A stretch of DNA of 64,000 nucleotides from Acidobacteriaceae bacterium (GTDB lineage Bacteria > Acidobacteriota > Terriglobia > Terriglobales > Acidobacteriaceae). Each line of letters begins with the position of its first letter. Position 1 is the stretch's first letter. This document shows, piece after piece, positions 18,537-26,520 of the stretch. Both the position numbers and the translations under genes were made by a program. The stretch spans positions 1-64,000 of the forward strand of contig JANXUR010000076.1 in the NCBI GenBank assembly GCA_025356095.1, in the 5' to 3' direction. The notes beneath the pieces were generated by a model. It saw only the letters and a list, made by a program, of their open reading frames with translations. It was not told the origin of the DNA and made no database searches.

Positions 18537-19376
18537 TCAGTTGGATGCGGGCTTGGACGGTTCTGCCACCCCGGCCCGGGGAATTTCTGCCGGAAACGGC
18601 TCGCCATCGGCCCAAACCGCGCCATCTACGAAATACTCCTTCTTCCAGATCGGCACCTTCTTTTTCAGCGTGTCAATCAGCCAACGGCTGGCCTCAAACG
18701 CCGCTCCCCTATGGGCAGACGACACCACAATCAGCACACTGGTTTCGCCAATCTCCATGCGGCCTAGCCGGTGAATCACCGCTACTCCACGCACCAGATA
18801 CTCGGCAAGAGCCTCTTGCACCAGCGCGCTCATCTGCTTCAGCGCCATATCTTCATAGGCTTCGTAGTGGAGGTAGAGGGTCTGGCGTCCCCGCGTGTTG
18901 TTGCGGACGGTACCCTCAAACACCACCACCGCGCCGTCGGCACCATGTTTCATGGCTGCGACGACACTGGCCACGTCAATCGGGTTTTCAGTGAGCAGCG
19001 CGGCCCCAGCGGGCTTAGGTTCGGCGGCGGCGTCTGGGTTGGTAGCCTCGGGATCGGATTCGGCGTCTGTCGTAGCGTCTGTCGTAGCGTCTGGAGTAGC
19101 GTGTGGCGTGGCGTCTGTCGTAGCGTCTGGCGCGCCGCCACTCACTGGCGGAATCAAAGCCACCCTATCGCCATCTTGGAGCGCGGCACCGCGCTCGGCA
19201 TATTCCTCGTTCAGTGCAACCGCGATCACGTCAAAATAGGGCTCAATGGCCGGCCACTGCCACGCACACAGATCGAGCAGATCCGCGACCCGAGACCCCT
19301 CCGGCAACGACATCGTAGCCCCGGCATCGCCAGTGGTCTCTTTCAAGTATCCAAAAATCAGCACGTTTACGTTCAT
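18537..19376 (-). CDS. MoaD-MoaE fusion, molybdopterin synthase
   Basis: Residues 1-81 are MoaD (MNVNVLIFGYLKETTGDAGA up to the C-terminal-type PPVSGG), residues 82-124 are an acidic Ala/Thr/Asp linker built of DATTDAT-like repeats, and residues ~128-279 are MoaE (VVFEGTVRNNTRGR, HRLGRMEIGE, VPIWKKEYFVDG). Together they convert cPMP to molybdopterin. MoaD must end in a free Gly-Gly to be thiocarboxylated, so this chain probably needs cleavage after residue 81, as known for mycobacterial MoaX. The linker is coded by a 12-bp tandem repeat (about 19063-19131). No other moa genes are in the window. Confidence 0.93.
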   Translation of the reverse strand: MNVNVLIFGYLKETTGDAGATMSLPEGSRVADLLDLCAWQWPAIEPYFDVIAVALNEEYAERGAALQDGDRVALIPPVSGGAPDATTDATPHATPDATTDATTDAESDPEATNPDAAAEPKPAGAALLTENPIDVASVVAAMKHGADGAVVVFEGTVRNNTRGRQTLYLHYEAYEDMALKQMSALVQEALAEYLVRGVAVIHRLGRMEIGETSVLIVVSSAHRGAAFEASRWLIDTLKKKVPIWKKEYFVDGAVWADGEPFPAEIPRAGVAEPSKPASN

Positions 19377-19390
19377 ATCGCTTTGCCTAG

Positions 19391-19465
19391 TCTAACGCGT
19401 TGATGTCTAACGCGTTGATGTCTAACGCGTTGGTGTCTAGTGCGTTGATGTCAAATGCGTTGCTC
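19391..19465. repeat. 15-bp tandem repeat, five copies (TCTAACGCGTTGATG)
   Basis: Five head-to-tail 15-bp units begin 15 bases upstream of the moaDE start codon. The first two are identical and the others carry 1-5 changes. They occupy the leader or promoter region of moaDE. The inner ACGCGT is a palindrome, so each unit could be a protein site, but this is inference. Confidence 0.92.
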
Positions 19466-19510
19466 GTAATCTCTGCGGCAGGTACTAGCATGCCATCGCC
19501 ACACCTCACG

Positions 19511-19543
19511 CAAAAAAAACAGAGCCGCAACCCATGCGGCTCT
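19511..19543 (-). terminator. Rho-independent terminator of lon
   Basis: CAGAGCCGCA (19519-19528) pairs perfectly with TGCGGCTCTG (19534-19543) around the loop ACCCA. On the minus strand the stem is followed by eight U residues (the A-run 19511-19518). It lies 56 bases past the lon stop. Confidence 0.92.
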
Positions 19544-19598
19544 GCTTTCCATTCTCTACATCGCGACGCAACGCATCACTACTCACTGCGCGAACTGC

Positions 19599-22070
19599 CT
19601 AGTCCCAGCTAGCGTCGGCCAGCACCTTTTGCCGTTCGGCCTCATCCTGCTTCAACTCGGATACGGTCGTGGGCAACGCCAGCGCCAGCACGTCACTAAT
19701 CGTCGAAACATAGTGGATGGTTAGCCCCTCCAGTTGCTCGGGCATCAGATCCTCCACCAGGTTGGTCCGATTATCCGCTGGCAGCAGAATCGTCTGCACG
19801 CCGCTGCGCTTGGCCGCCAACACCTTCTCCTTCACGCCGCCAATGGGCAGAATATTGCCGCTCAGCGTGATCTCGCCGGTCATGGCGGTCAGAGGACGCA
19901 CGGGCTTGCCGGTAATCAGCGAAACCAGCGCCGTCGCCATGGTGATGCCCGCCGAAGGTCCATCTTTCGGAATCGCACCCGCAGGCACGTGCATATGCAA
20001 GTCGTGCTCGCCAAAGAATGTCTCCGGAACGTTCAACTGCTCTGCATTCGAGCGCACCCAGGTGAGCGCGGCCTGCATGGATTCCTGCATCACCTGACCA
20101 ATTTGCCCGGTCATGGTGAAGCCGCCCTTTCCCTTCATCTTGTTGGCTTCCACGAATAGGACGTCGCCACCGGTAGGTGTCCACGCCAGACCGACAGCTA
20201 CGCCCGGCCGCTTGGTACGCTCGGCAATTTCGCCTTCCACGCGAATCTTGATGCCGCCAAGGAACTCTTGAATAACCTCCTTGGTGACGACCAGCTTGTC
20301 CGTCTTGCCTTCGGCGATACGCCGCGCCTGCTTGCGGCACACGGTTCCGATTTGCCGTTCCAGATTGCGGACTCCTGCTTCGCGGGTGTAATGGCGCACC
20401 ACAAACCGCGTGGCATCATCCGGAAATTCAATTAGGTCAGTGGTCACACCGTTCTCTTCAATCTGCCTTGGAATCAAATACTGATTCGCAATATGCAGCT
20501 TCTCTTCTTCGGTGTAGCCTTGCAACTCGATGATCTCCATGCGGTCGCGCAGCGGCTCGGCAATCGTGTCGAGCATGTTCGCCGTGGTGATGAAGAGCAC
20601 CTTCGACAAATCGAAGGTCACGTCGAGGTAGTGGTCGCGGAAAGTAAAATTCTGTTCCGGATCGAGAGCTTCCAGCAGTGCCGAGGAAGGGTCGCCGCGA
20701 AAATCACGCCCAATCTTGTCAATTTCGTCCAGCATAAATACTGGATCATTGGTCTCCGCGCGGCGGATGCCCTGCATGATCTGCCCCGGCAAAGCTCCAA
20801 TGTAAGTCCGGCGATGGCCACGAATTTCGGCTTCATCGTGCACACCGCCTAGCGAAATCCGCACAAACTTCCGGCCCAGCGCCTTGGCGATCGAGCGCCC
20901 CAGCGATGTCTTACCTACGCCCGGAGGTCCCACAAAGCAAAGAATCGGCCCCTTCATGTTCGGCTTCAAGCGCCGCACGGAAAGGTAGTCGAGGATGCGG
21001 TCTTTCACCTTTTTGAGGTCGTAGTGGTCAGCTTCCAGCACTTCGTGAGCTTTGGTGATGTCCACCTCGGTGCCAGAAGTCTTGTTCCACGGTAGTGCGG
21101 CCAGCCACTCGATGTAGGTGCGAGTCACCGAATAGTCCGCCGCCATCGGCGACATCCGCGAGAGCCGGCCCAGTTCGCGCAGTGCCTCTTTCTTAACCTC
21201 TTCGGGCATGCCCACCGATTCGATTTTTTCTTTCAGCTCTTCAATCTCGCGCTGGCTGTCGTCGCCTTCGCCCAGTTCCTTTTGAATCGCCTTCATCTGT
21301 TCGCGCAGGTAGTATTCCCGTTGCGTTTGCTGTACCCGATCCTGCACTTCCGACTGGATCTTATTGCGCAACTGCTGCACTTCCAGCTCTTTGGCAAGAT
21401 GCTGGTTGATTTTGTCCATACGAGAACGGATGTCGGCGGTCTCCAGCAAATCCTGCCGATCAGCCGTGCTCAACGTCGGAATGGACGAGGCGATAAAATC
21501 CACCAGCCGGCCCGGTTCGTCAATGTTCATGGCCACCGTGGAAAGCTCATCCGACAAGGTAGGGGATCCCGTCACAATCTGCTGAAACAGCGTCAGCACG
21601 TTGCGCTGCAGCGCTTCAATCTCTGGCGTTTGCTCGGGGATGGATTCGACCACGGGCTCCACTTGCGCCCGCATGAAGGGGACGAGTTGCGAAAACTCGC
21701 GCACGTGCACCCGCTCCAGACCTTCGGCGAACACAAACAGGCTCTGGTTGGGCATTTTGACGACCTTGTGTACCACCGCCAAGGTGCCCAAGGTGTAAAG
21801 GTCCTTCGGTTGGGGATTATCTACCCGGGCTTCGCGTTGCGCCGCGACGACAATTGTCTTGTCTTCGCCCAGCGAGTTGATCAACAGAACCGAGCTTTCC
21901 CTGCCCACCGTCAGCGGCAAAACCGCGTGGGGGAACAAAACCGTATCCCGCACCGGCAAAATCGGGCGCGAGTCGTAGTTCAGGTGCTCGGGACGCTCTG
22001 ACGGGGTGCCTTCCGGCAATCCGCCAAGGTCAATTCCTTCCGGTACTTCCGCTTCCGTGTGCTTGCTCAT
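19599..22070 (-). CDS. lon: ATP-dependent protease Lon
   Basis: Lon is a homohexameric AAA+ serine protease for damaged and regulatory proteins. I start at ATG 22070 (MSKHTEAEVPEG); a TTG three codons upstream is possible but less likely. The 823 residues contain the N-terminal LON substrate domain (RPILPVRDTVLFPHAVLPLT), Walker A GPPGVGKTSLGRSIA, Walker B FMLDEIDKIG, and the protease domain with KDGPSAGITMATAL (catalytic Ser) and GGVKEKVLAAKRSG (catalytic Lys). A strong terminator follows. The upstream leader has GTGAG-ATAGA-CTCAC, a short inverted repeat, but no CIRCE element that I can find. Confidence 0.98.
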   Translation of the reverse strand: MSKHTEAEVPEGIDLGGLPEGTPSERPEHLNYDSRPILPVRDTVLFPHAVLPLTVGRESSVLLINSLGEDKTIVVAAQREARVDNPQPKDLYTLGTLAVVHKVVKMPNQSLFVFAEGLERVHVREFSQLVPFMRAQVEPVVESIPEQTPEIEALQRNVLTLFQQIVTGSPTLSDELSTVAMNIDEPGRLVDFIASSIPTLSTADRQDLLETADIRSRMDKINQHLAKELEVQQLRNKIQSEVQDRVQQTQREYYLREQMKAIQKELGEGDDSQREIEELKEKIESVGMPEEVKKEALRELGRLSRMSPMAADYSVTRTYIEWLAALPWNKTSGTEVDITKAHEVLEADHYDLKKVKDRILDYLSVRRLKPNMKGPILCFVGPPGVGKTSLGRSIAKALGRKFVRISLGGVHDEAEIRGHRRTYIGALPGQIMQGIRRAETNDPVFMLDEIDKIGRDFRGDPSSALLEALDPEQNFTFRDHYLDVTFDLSKVLFITTANMLDTIAEPLRDRMEIIELQGYTEEEKLHIANQYLIPRQIEENGVTTDLIEFPDDATRFVVRHYTREAGVRNLERQIGTVCRKQARRIAEGKTDKLVVTKEVIQEFLGGIKIRVEGEIAERTKRPGVAVGLAWTPTGGDVLFVEANKMKGKGGFTMTGQIGQVMQESMQAALTWVRSNAEQLNVPETFFGEHDLHMHVPAGAIPKDGPSAGITMATALVSLITGKPVRPLTAMTGEITLSGNILPIGGVKEKVLAAKRSGVQTILLPADNRTNLVEDLMPEQLEGLTIHYVSTISDVLALALPTTVSELKQDEAERQKVLADASWD

Positions 22071-22190
22071 AGGTTTCAATGTGAGTCTATCTCACTCAAC
22101 TTTAGATGACAAATATCATGGCACGATGCAACCTAATTTTTATCCAGTAACTTATTCATAACAATAGCGATAGCTAGGTTTATTCCACTG

Positions 22191-22234
22191 CACCGATCTC
22201 TCACCAATCTCTCACCGATCTCTCACCAATCTCT
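22191..22234. repeat. 11-bp tandem repeat, four copies (CACCRATCTCT)
   Basis: Four perfect-period 11-bp units alternate CACCGATCTCT and CACCAATCTCT in the gap between the lon leader and the pheA stop. The alternation means a 22-bp higher-order unit was duplicated once. The unit length is not a multiple of three and it is non-coding. Confidence 0.92.
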
Positions 22235-22264
22235 CGCTAGAGCATTCCATCCCCCTTAAGATGC

Positions 22265-23131
22265 CTACTTTCTGCCCGCGGCGGGATATACCCCCAGCAC
22301 TTTCACGAAATCGGCTACTTCGGCCAAGTGACGGAGGGCATGGTGGGCGGCTTCGCTCTGCCCTTGTAAGAAATCGGCATAAAATACGTATTCCCAAGGA
22401 TGCCCGCGAAACGGCCGGGATTCGATCTTACTGAGCGATATCTCCCTTAGTGCCAGCACTGCCAGGGCCTTGAACAAGGCTCCCGGCTCATTCCGCACCC
22501 GAAACGCTATGGAAGTCTTATTGGCATGGGGCAGAATCGGAGGCGCCACCAACTTGCTGCCATTTCTGGTCGCCCGTTTGGTTAGACGCTGTACCAGAAA
22601 AAATCGCGTGTAGTTTTCGCGATTGTCCTCAATGCCCGCAGCCAGAATCTTGCCACCATACACAGCTGCTGCCTTGCGACTCGCGATGCCCGCTGCGTCC
22701 CGCGCGTGCTCCGCCACCACATGCTTCACGCTGCCTGCGGTGTCGTAAAACGGCACTGGCTCAATCTGCGGATGCTGGCGGAAGAAGTCACGGCATTGAT
22801 CGAGCGCTACGGGATGCGACAGAACCCGCCGCAGATCTTTTACCTTCACCCCCGGAGCGGCAATCAGGTTGTGGACAATCCGCAACTGCATCTCGTTGCG
22901 AACGCATACATCGCGCTCCAGCAGCAGGTCAAAGTGCTCTGCCACCGAGCCAGCCAGCGAATTTTCAATCGGAATGACTGCGGCATCCACACCACCCTTG
23001 CTGGCACCCAATTCCACGCGGTCTAACACCTCTGCCGACCGCGCACACGGCACCGGAGTACCTTGCGGAACCATGCGGGATGCCGCCTCGTGGCTGAACG
23101 AACCGAGCTCGCCTTGAATCGCGATTTTCAT
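22265..23131 (-). CDS. pheA: Prephenate dehydratase
   Basis: This enzyme converts prephenate to phenylpyruvate in phenylalanine synthesis. It is a 288-residue monofunctional form without a chorismate mutase domain. The N-terminal catalytic part has MKIAIQGELGSFSHEAA, AAVIPIENSLAGSVAEHFDLL and the DTAGSVK block with the catalytic Thr (here YDTAGS). The C-terminal ACT domain has KTSIAFRVRNEPGALFKAL and the ESRPFRGHPWEYVFYADF motif that binds phenylalanine for feedback inhibition. Single gene on the minus strand. Confidence 0.95.
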   Translation of the reverse strand: MKIAIQGELGSFSHEAASRMVPQGTPVPCARSAEVLDRVELGASKGGVDAAVIPIENSLAGSVAEHFDLLLERDVCVRNEMQLRIVHNLIAAPGVKVKDLRRVLSHPVALDQCRDFFRQHPQIEPVPFYDTAGSVKHVVAEHARDAAGIASRKAAAVYGGKILAAGIEDNRENYTRFFLVQRLTKRATRNGSKLVAPPILPHANKTSIAFRVRNEPGALFKALAVLALREISLSKIESRPFRGHPWEYVFYADFLQGQSEAAHHALRHLAEVADFVKVLGVYPAAGRK

Positions 23132-23318
23132 AGATTTTCTAGACCATAGATTTCTAAAGCAGCGAAGGTAGACTCGTCCGCCGGGAATTGCAAGTGCCCG
23201 TTAGCATATGGGTTTCTGGAATCGTCCTACTATCGAAGGCGTACTATCGTAATCAGCCAGCCGAAGGCCTTCTGCTTTTGCCAATCTGGCCAACCACCCG
23301 CGAGGACACTGAATTCTA

Positions 23319-24800
23319 ATGACGCTCCCAAAGACTGCGAAACACTATTTCGCGCCTCCCATGCAAGTGCTGATCACCGCCCTATTCCTAGTGCTGATAT
23401 TGGCTGCCTCGGCAACAGCTCAGAGTCCCTTAACGCAAGTGAGCACAGACACCCTGACCAACACTGCCAGCCAGCACGCCACCGAGGTTGAGCCCGACAC
23501 ATTTTCTTTCGGCAACACCATCGTAAGCGCCTATCAAGTCGGACGCATTTCTGGTGGCGGCGGCGGAGCCATCGGATGGTCCACTTCAACCGACGGCGGC
23601 AATACCTGGCTGCACGGCTACCTGCCCCATCTGACGTCGGCAGCCGACGGTGGCCCTTATACGGCGGCCAGCGATGCTGCGGTTGCCTACGACCCCAAGC
23701 ACGGTGTATGGATGGTTTCTGCGCTGCCCTTAAGCGGCCCCGCGGCGCTCACCGTTAGCCGTTCCTTCGACGGCATCAACTGGCTGAGCCCGGTCGTCAC
23801 CAACACCGGTTCCGGCTCGGTGGATAAGAACTGGATCGTCTGTGACTCCTTCCCCGCCAGCCCTTTCTATGGCAACTGCTACCAGCAATGGGACGACCCT
23901 AACAGCGGTGCCATGAAGATGAGCACCTCCACGGACGGCGGCGTCACTTGGAGCACTGCCACCAAAGTTACCGGTGCCAGCGGCATCGGGGGCCAGCCCG
24001 TGGTGCAGGCCAACGGCACCGTGGTAGTGATCTTTGCCAGCAACACCAACAAGATTCAAGCCTACCGCTCCACCAATGGCGGTGCCAGTTGGACGACCGT
24101 CTCCACCGTCACCACCATTTCTTCGCATAATGTCGCGGGCGGACTGCGTACCAGCGTGCTGCCTTCTGCCGAAGTGGATGCCAGCGGCAGGATTTATGCC
24201 GCGTGGCAGGACTGCCGCTTCCGCACCAGCTGCAAAGAAAATGACATCGTCTATAGCACCTCCACGAATGGCACAACTTGGACGGCGGTGACGCGCGTGC
24301 CGATTGACGCCACCACCACCACGGTGGATCACTTCATCCCCGGTTTGGGCGTGGACCACAACAGTTCCGGTGTCACCGCGCATCTGGTGCTCACCTACTA
24401 CTACTATCCGGCTGCAAGCTGCACCCACACCACGTGCCAGCTCTACACCGCATCCATCTCCTCCACCAACGGCGGCACCACCTGGACCGCACCCAACACT
24501 CTTGCCGGCCCGGGTCAGTTGACTTGGTTGCCGAACACCTTCGCCGGATACATGGTGGGCGACTACATCTCCACGTCATTCGTGAACGGCAAGGCCTACA
24601 GTGTTTTTGCCGTGCCGAATGCTTTGACCGGCACCACGTTTGATCAGGGAATGTACACCGAAACCAATGGCCTGACCCGCAGTTACACGGGCTTTGACTT
24701 CGAATACAGCAGCGCAGGCGATAGACCGGTACCCAACGCAAAGGGCGACAAACAACCCAAGTGGATCCCGGAACGGTTAGGCGACCCCGACCGCAAATAG
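23319..24800 (+). CDS. Secreted BNR/sialidase-like beta-propeller protein
   Basis: This 493-residue protein has a signal peptide (LITALFLVLILAASATAQ). The rest shows repeated BNR/Asp-box-like motifs: STSTDGGNTW, STSTDGGVTWS, STNGGASWTT and STNGGTTWT, so a six- or seven-bladed sialidase-type propeller is likely. The usual sialidase Arg triad and FRIP motif are not evident, so sialidase activity is not claimed. The C-terminus is short and basic, without a sorting domain. It is monocistronic, opposite to its neighbours, and is followed by a good terminator hairpin. Confidence 0.82.
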   Translation: MTLPKTAKHYFAPPMQVLITALFLVLILAASATAQSPLTQVSTDTLTNTASQHATEVEPDTFSFGNTIVSAYQVGRISGGGGGAIGWSTSTDGGNTWLHGYLPHLTSAADGGPYTAASDAAVAYDPKHGVWMVSALPLSGPAALTVSRSFDGINWLSPVVTNTGSGSVDKNWIVCDSFPASPFYGNCYQQWDDPNSGAMKMSTSTDGGVTWSTATKVTGASGIGGQPVVQANGTVVVIFASNTNKIQAYRSTNGGASWTTVSTVTTISSHNVAGGLRTSVLPSAEVDASGRIYAAWQDCRFRTSCKENDIVYSTSTNGTTWTAVTRVPIDATTTTVDHFIPGLGVDHNSSGVTAHLVLTYYYYPAASCTHTTCQLYTASISSTNGGTTWTAPNTLAGPGQLTWLPNTFAGYMVGDYISTSFVNGKAYSVFAVPNALTGTTFDQGMYTETNGLTRSYTGFDFEYSSAGDRPVPNAKGDKQPKWIPERLGDPDRK

Positions 24801-24824
24801 TTTGCACGGCAGTATGAAAACAAG

Positions 24825-24853
24825 AATGCCCGGCGCGGAATGCGCTGGGCATT
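24825..24853 (+). terminator. Rho-independent terminator of the BNR gene
   Basis: AATGCCCGGCGC (24825-24836) pairs with GCGCTGGGCATT (24842-24853), 12 bp with one G-U, loop GGAAT, followed by TTGTTTGCTTTG. It sits 24 bases past the stop codon. Confidence 0.88.
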
Positions 24854-24906
24854 TTGTTTGCTTTGGCCACTGCGGCAATTCCATTGTGCACTCCAGCCCT
24901 AATAAG

Positions 24907-25488
24907 CTACGTCAGCGGCTTGGTGAGCGAATACGCGTGCGCTCCGGGAGCATAGTAGTCCGCAACCGTGCTGACGATCCCATAGCCTTGGCGGGCGTAG
25001 AAAGCCAGTGCGGATTCGTTTTCCACCGCCGCCTCCAGATGCACGGCGGTACAGGCACCGTCTCGCGCGAGCTGCTCCGCAGCGGCCATCAACGCAGTGC
25101 CTGCGCCCAGTCGCCGCATTCGCGAAAGCACATCGAGAGTCGTGATGTACGCTGCCGCCTGCCGCGGGTTCACCAGGACAATTACGAAGCCAAGGATCCG
25201 AAAATTCATGGGCGATTCTGTTGGTGCTTCTAGGGGGGATTCGGTTGGTGATTCGGTGGGTAATTCGGTTAGTGATTCGGTTGGCGATTCGGTGGTCTGG
25301 CTCGCTGGCGACCGGTTCACGTCGGTGCTGGTTTCCGCCACAATACAAACCGCGCCGCGTTGTCGCAGAAACGACGCCAGCTCATGCTTCGAGTAGGCTA
25401 TGCCGGGTAAGAAACAGCGCTGGTCAATTTGCCAAAGCGTTTCAAAATCATCGGGATGGTAGGGACGCAGAAGAAAGCTCACCGGCAC
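24907..25488 (-). CDS. GNAT-family N-acetyltransferase with a TESP-repeat insertion
   Basis: This 193-residue acyltransferase resembles RimI-type enzymes: LLRPYHPDDFETLWQIDQRC (strand 1/helix 1), then motif A TLDVLSRMRRLGAGTALMAA with the RRxGxGxxL acetyl-CoA loop, and motif B ENESALAFYARQGY. Between beta strands 2 (AVCIVAE) and 3 (ILGFVIV) sits an insertion of about 40 residues (52-93) rich in TESP repeats, encoded by a 12-bp tandem repeat (25213-25295). The core fold looks intact, so the insertion should loop out at the surface. Substrate unknown. Confidence 0.87.
   Translation of the reverse strand: MPVSFLLRPYHPDDFETLWQIDQRCFLPGIAYSKHELASFLRQRGAVCIVAETSTDVNRSPASQTTESPTESLTELPTESPTESPLEAPTESPMNFRILGFVIVLVNPRQAAAYITTLDVLSRMRRLGAGTALMAAAEQLARDGACTAVHLEAAVENESALAFYARQGYGIVSTVADYYAPGAHAYSLTKPLT
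25213..25295. repeat. 12-bp in-frame tandem repeat inside the GNAT gene
   Basis: The plus-strand unit GGTGATTCGGTT recurs about seven times with a 12-bp period and point changes, coding for T-E-S-P on the minus strand. The unit length keeps the frame. Confidence 0.88.
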
Positions 25489-25619
25489 ATTCTAGCGGCT
25501 CGCGACACTACGAGTCGGATGTCGCGTGATTCGCTGTGCAATATGTGTGTGCAATTTGTGGGTGCAATTTGCGGACGGGGATGGGGCTTGGGCCGCCGAA
25601 CACACCGAAAAAAACTCGC

Positions 25620-25667
25620 CTCGAAATTAAATAATACGAAGTATATTACTATACTTATATTTAATTT
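25620..25667 (+). promoter_or_regulatory. AT-rich palindromic element, copy 1
   Basis: An AT-only-looking island in a GC-rich gap between the divergent GNAT and DinB genes, ending 32 bases before the DinB start. Its core is AAGTATA-TTAC-TATACTT (25639-25656), a 7-bp inverted repeat. It is flanked by AAATTAAATA (25624-25633) and its reverse complement TATTTAATTT (25658-25667). The first 36 bases recur, inverted, at 58159-58194. It is probably a repressor or activator site for the DinB gene, or a structured RNA; neither is proven. Confidence 0.6.
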
Positions 25668-25699
25668 CTGCCCCTCTCGCCGCGAGGTAAAATACCGCC

Positions 25700-26257
25700 A
25701 TGTCCCACATCATCCCTCGCCCCGACCCTTCTGAGTACGCACCCTACTTTGCCGGATACATCTCGCTCGTCCCCCCGTCCAACGGAGTGGACAACGCCAT
25801 GGCCGTCATCGAAGGTCAACTTGAGCAGACCGTGCCCATTCTCCGCTCCATTCGCGAAGAGCGCTCGCTGCACCGCTGGACGGATGGCGCAGCCGCCCAC
25901 GTCGTCAAGTGGAGCGTCAAAGAAAACCTCGGCCACATCACGGACACGGAACGCATCATGACCTATCGCCTGCTGTGCATCGCGCGCGGCGACCAGACGC
26001 CCTTTCCCGGTTTTGAGCAGGACGACTACGTCCGCAATGCGAACTTCGACGCGATTGCCTGGCAGGATTTGGTGACCGAGTTTGCCGCCGTACGCCGCGC
26101 CACCATCTTGCTACTGCGCAGTCTGACGCCCGAAGCATTGGCAAGAGTCGGCACCTGCAGCAGCCACGCCACCAGCGCCCGCGCCCTGGCCTGGGTCATC
26201 GCCGGACATTTGATTCACCACATGCGCTTGCTGAAGGAAAAGTACGAGGTGGTATAG
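25700..26257 (+). CDS. DinB-superfamily protein
   Basis: This 185-residue protein has the four-helix DinB/YfiT fold pattern: an N-terminal helix after VDNAMAVIEGQLEQTVPIL, a central KWSVKENLGHITDTERIMTY with the metal-ligand His, and a C-terminal IAGHLIHHMRLLKEKY with the second His pair. In known members three His coordinate a divalent metal, and some are bacillithiol or mycothiol transferases; the substrate here is unknown. It is monocistronic. The AT-rich inverted-repeat element immediately upstream suggests regulated expression. Confidence 0.88.
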   Translation: MSHIIPRPDPSEYAPYFAGYISLVPPSNGVDNAMAVIEGQLEQTVPILRSIREERSLHRWTDGAAAHVVKWSVKENLGHITDTERIMTYRLLCIARGDQTPFPGFEQDDYVRNANFDAIAWQDLVTEFAAVRRATILLLRSLTPEALARVGTCSSHATSARALAWVIAGHLIHHMRLLKEKYEVV

Positions 26258-26394
26258 GGGATGGTTGCGAATGGGGTAAAGAGCGGGGCCGCACGCGGTC
26301 AAGTCGCTGCTTCTAGCATTGAGTAACGTGCATTACGGCTCGAGTAGCGCCGAAACCCTCACCTCGACGCTCCGGCAAGTTCCCCGACGAAAAA

Positions 26395-26421
26395 CCCCGC
26401 CCAAGCATAGCTTGGACGGGG
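26395..26421 (-). terminator. Hairpin terminator between DinB and the dehydrogenase gene
   Basis: CCCCGCCCAAGC (26395-26406) pairs with GCTTGGACGGGG (26410-26421) with one mismatch and an ATA loop. On the minus strand the stem is followed by UUUUU, so it best serves the gene ending at 26521. Confidence 0.82.
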
Positions 26422-26425
26422 CATT

Positions 26426-26494
26426 CGGTTTACACATCCACTCCCGCCCGGTTTACATATCCACTCGCACCCGGTTTACATATCCGCTCGCACC
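26426..26494. repeat. 23-bp tandem repeat, three copies
   Basis: Three contiguous 23-bp units start with CGGTTTACA and end with CGCACC or CGCC; units 2 and 3 differ at one position. They lie between the terminator hairpin and the dehydrogenase stop, so transcripts of that gene carry them in the 3' untranslated region. Confidence 0.92.
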
Positions 26495-26520
26495 CTGGGG
26501 GTACACTTCCTTACACTTCT

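Noticed and set aside
22071-22190. CIRCE or sigma-54 promoter before lon
   Set aside because: No TTAGCACTC-N9-GAGTGCTAA is present, and the TGGCACGATGCAA word has wrong spacing for a sigma-54 site.
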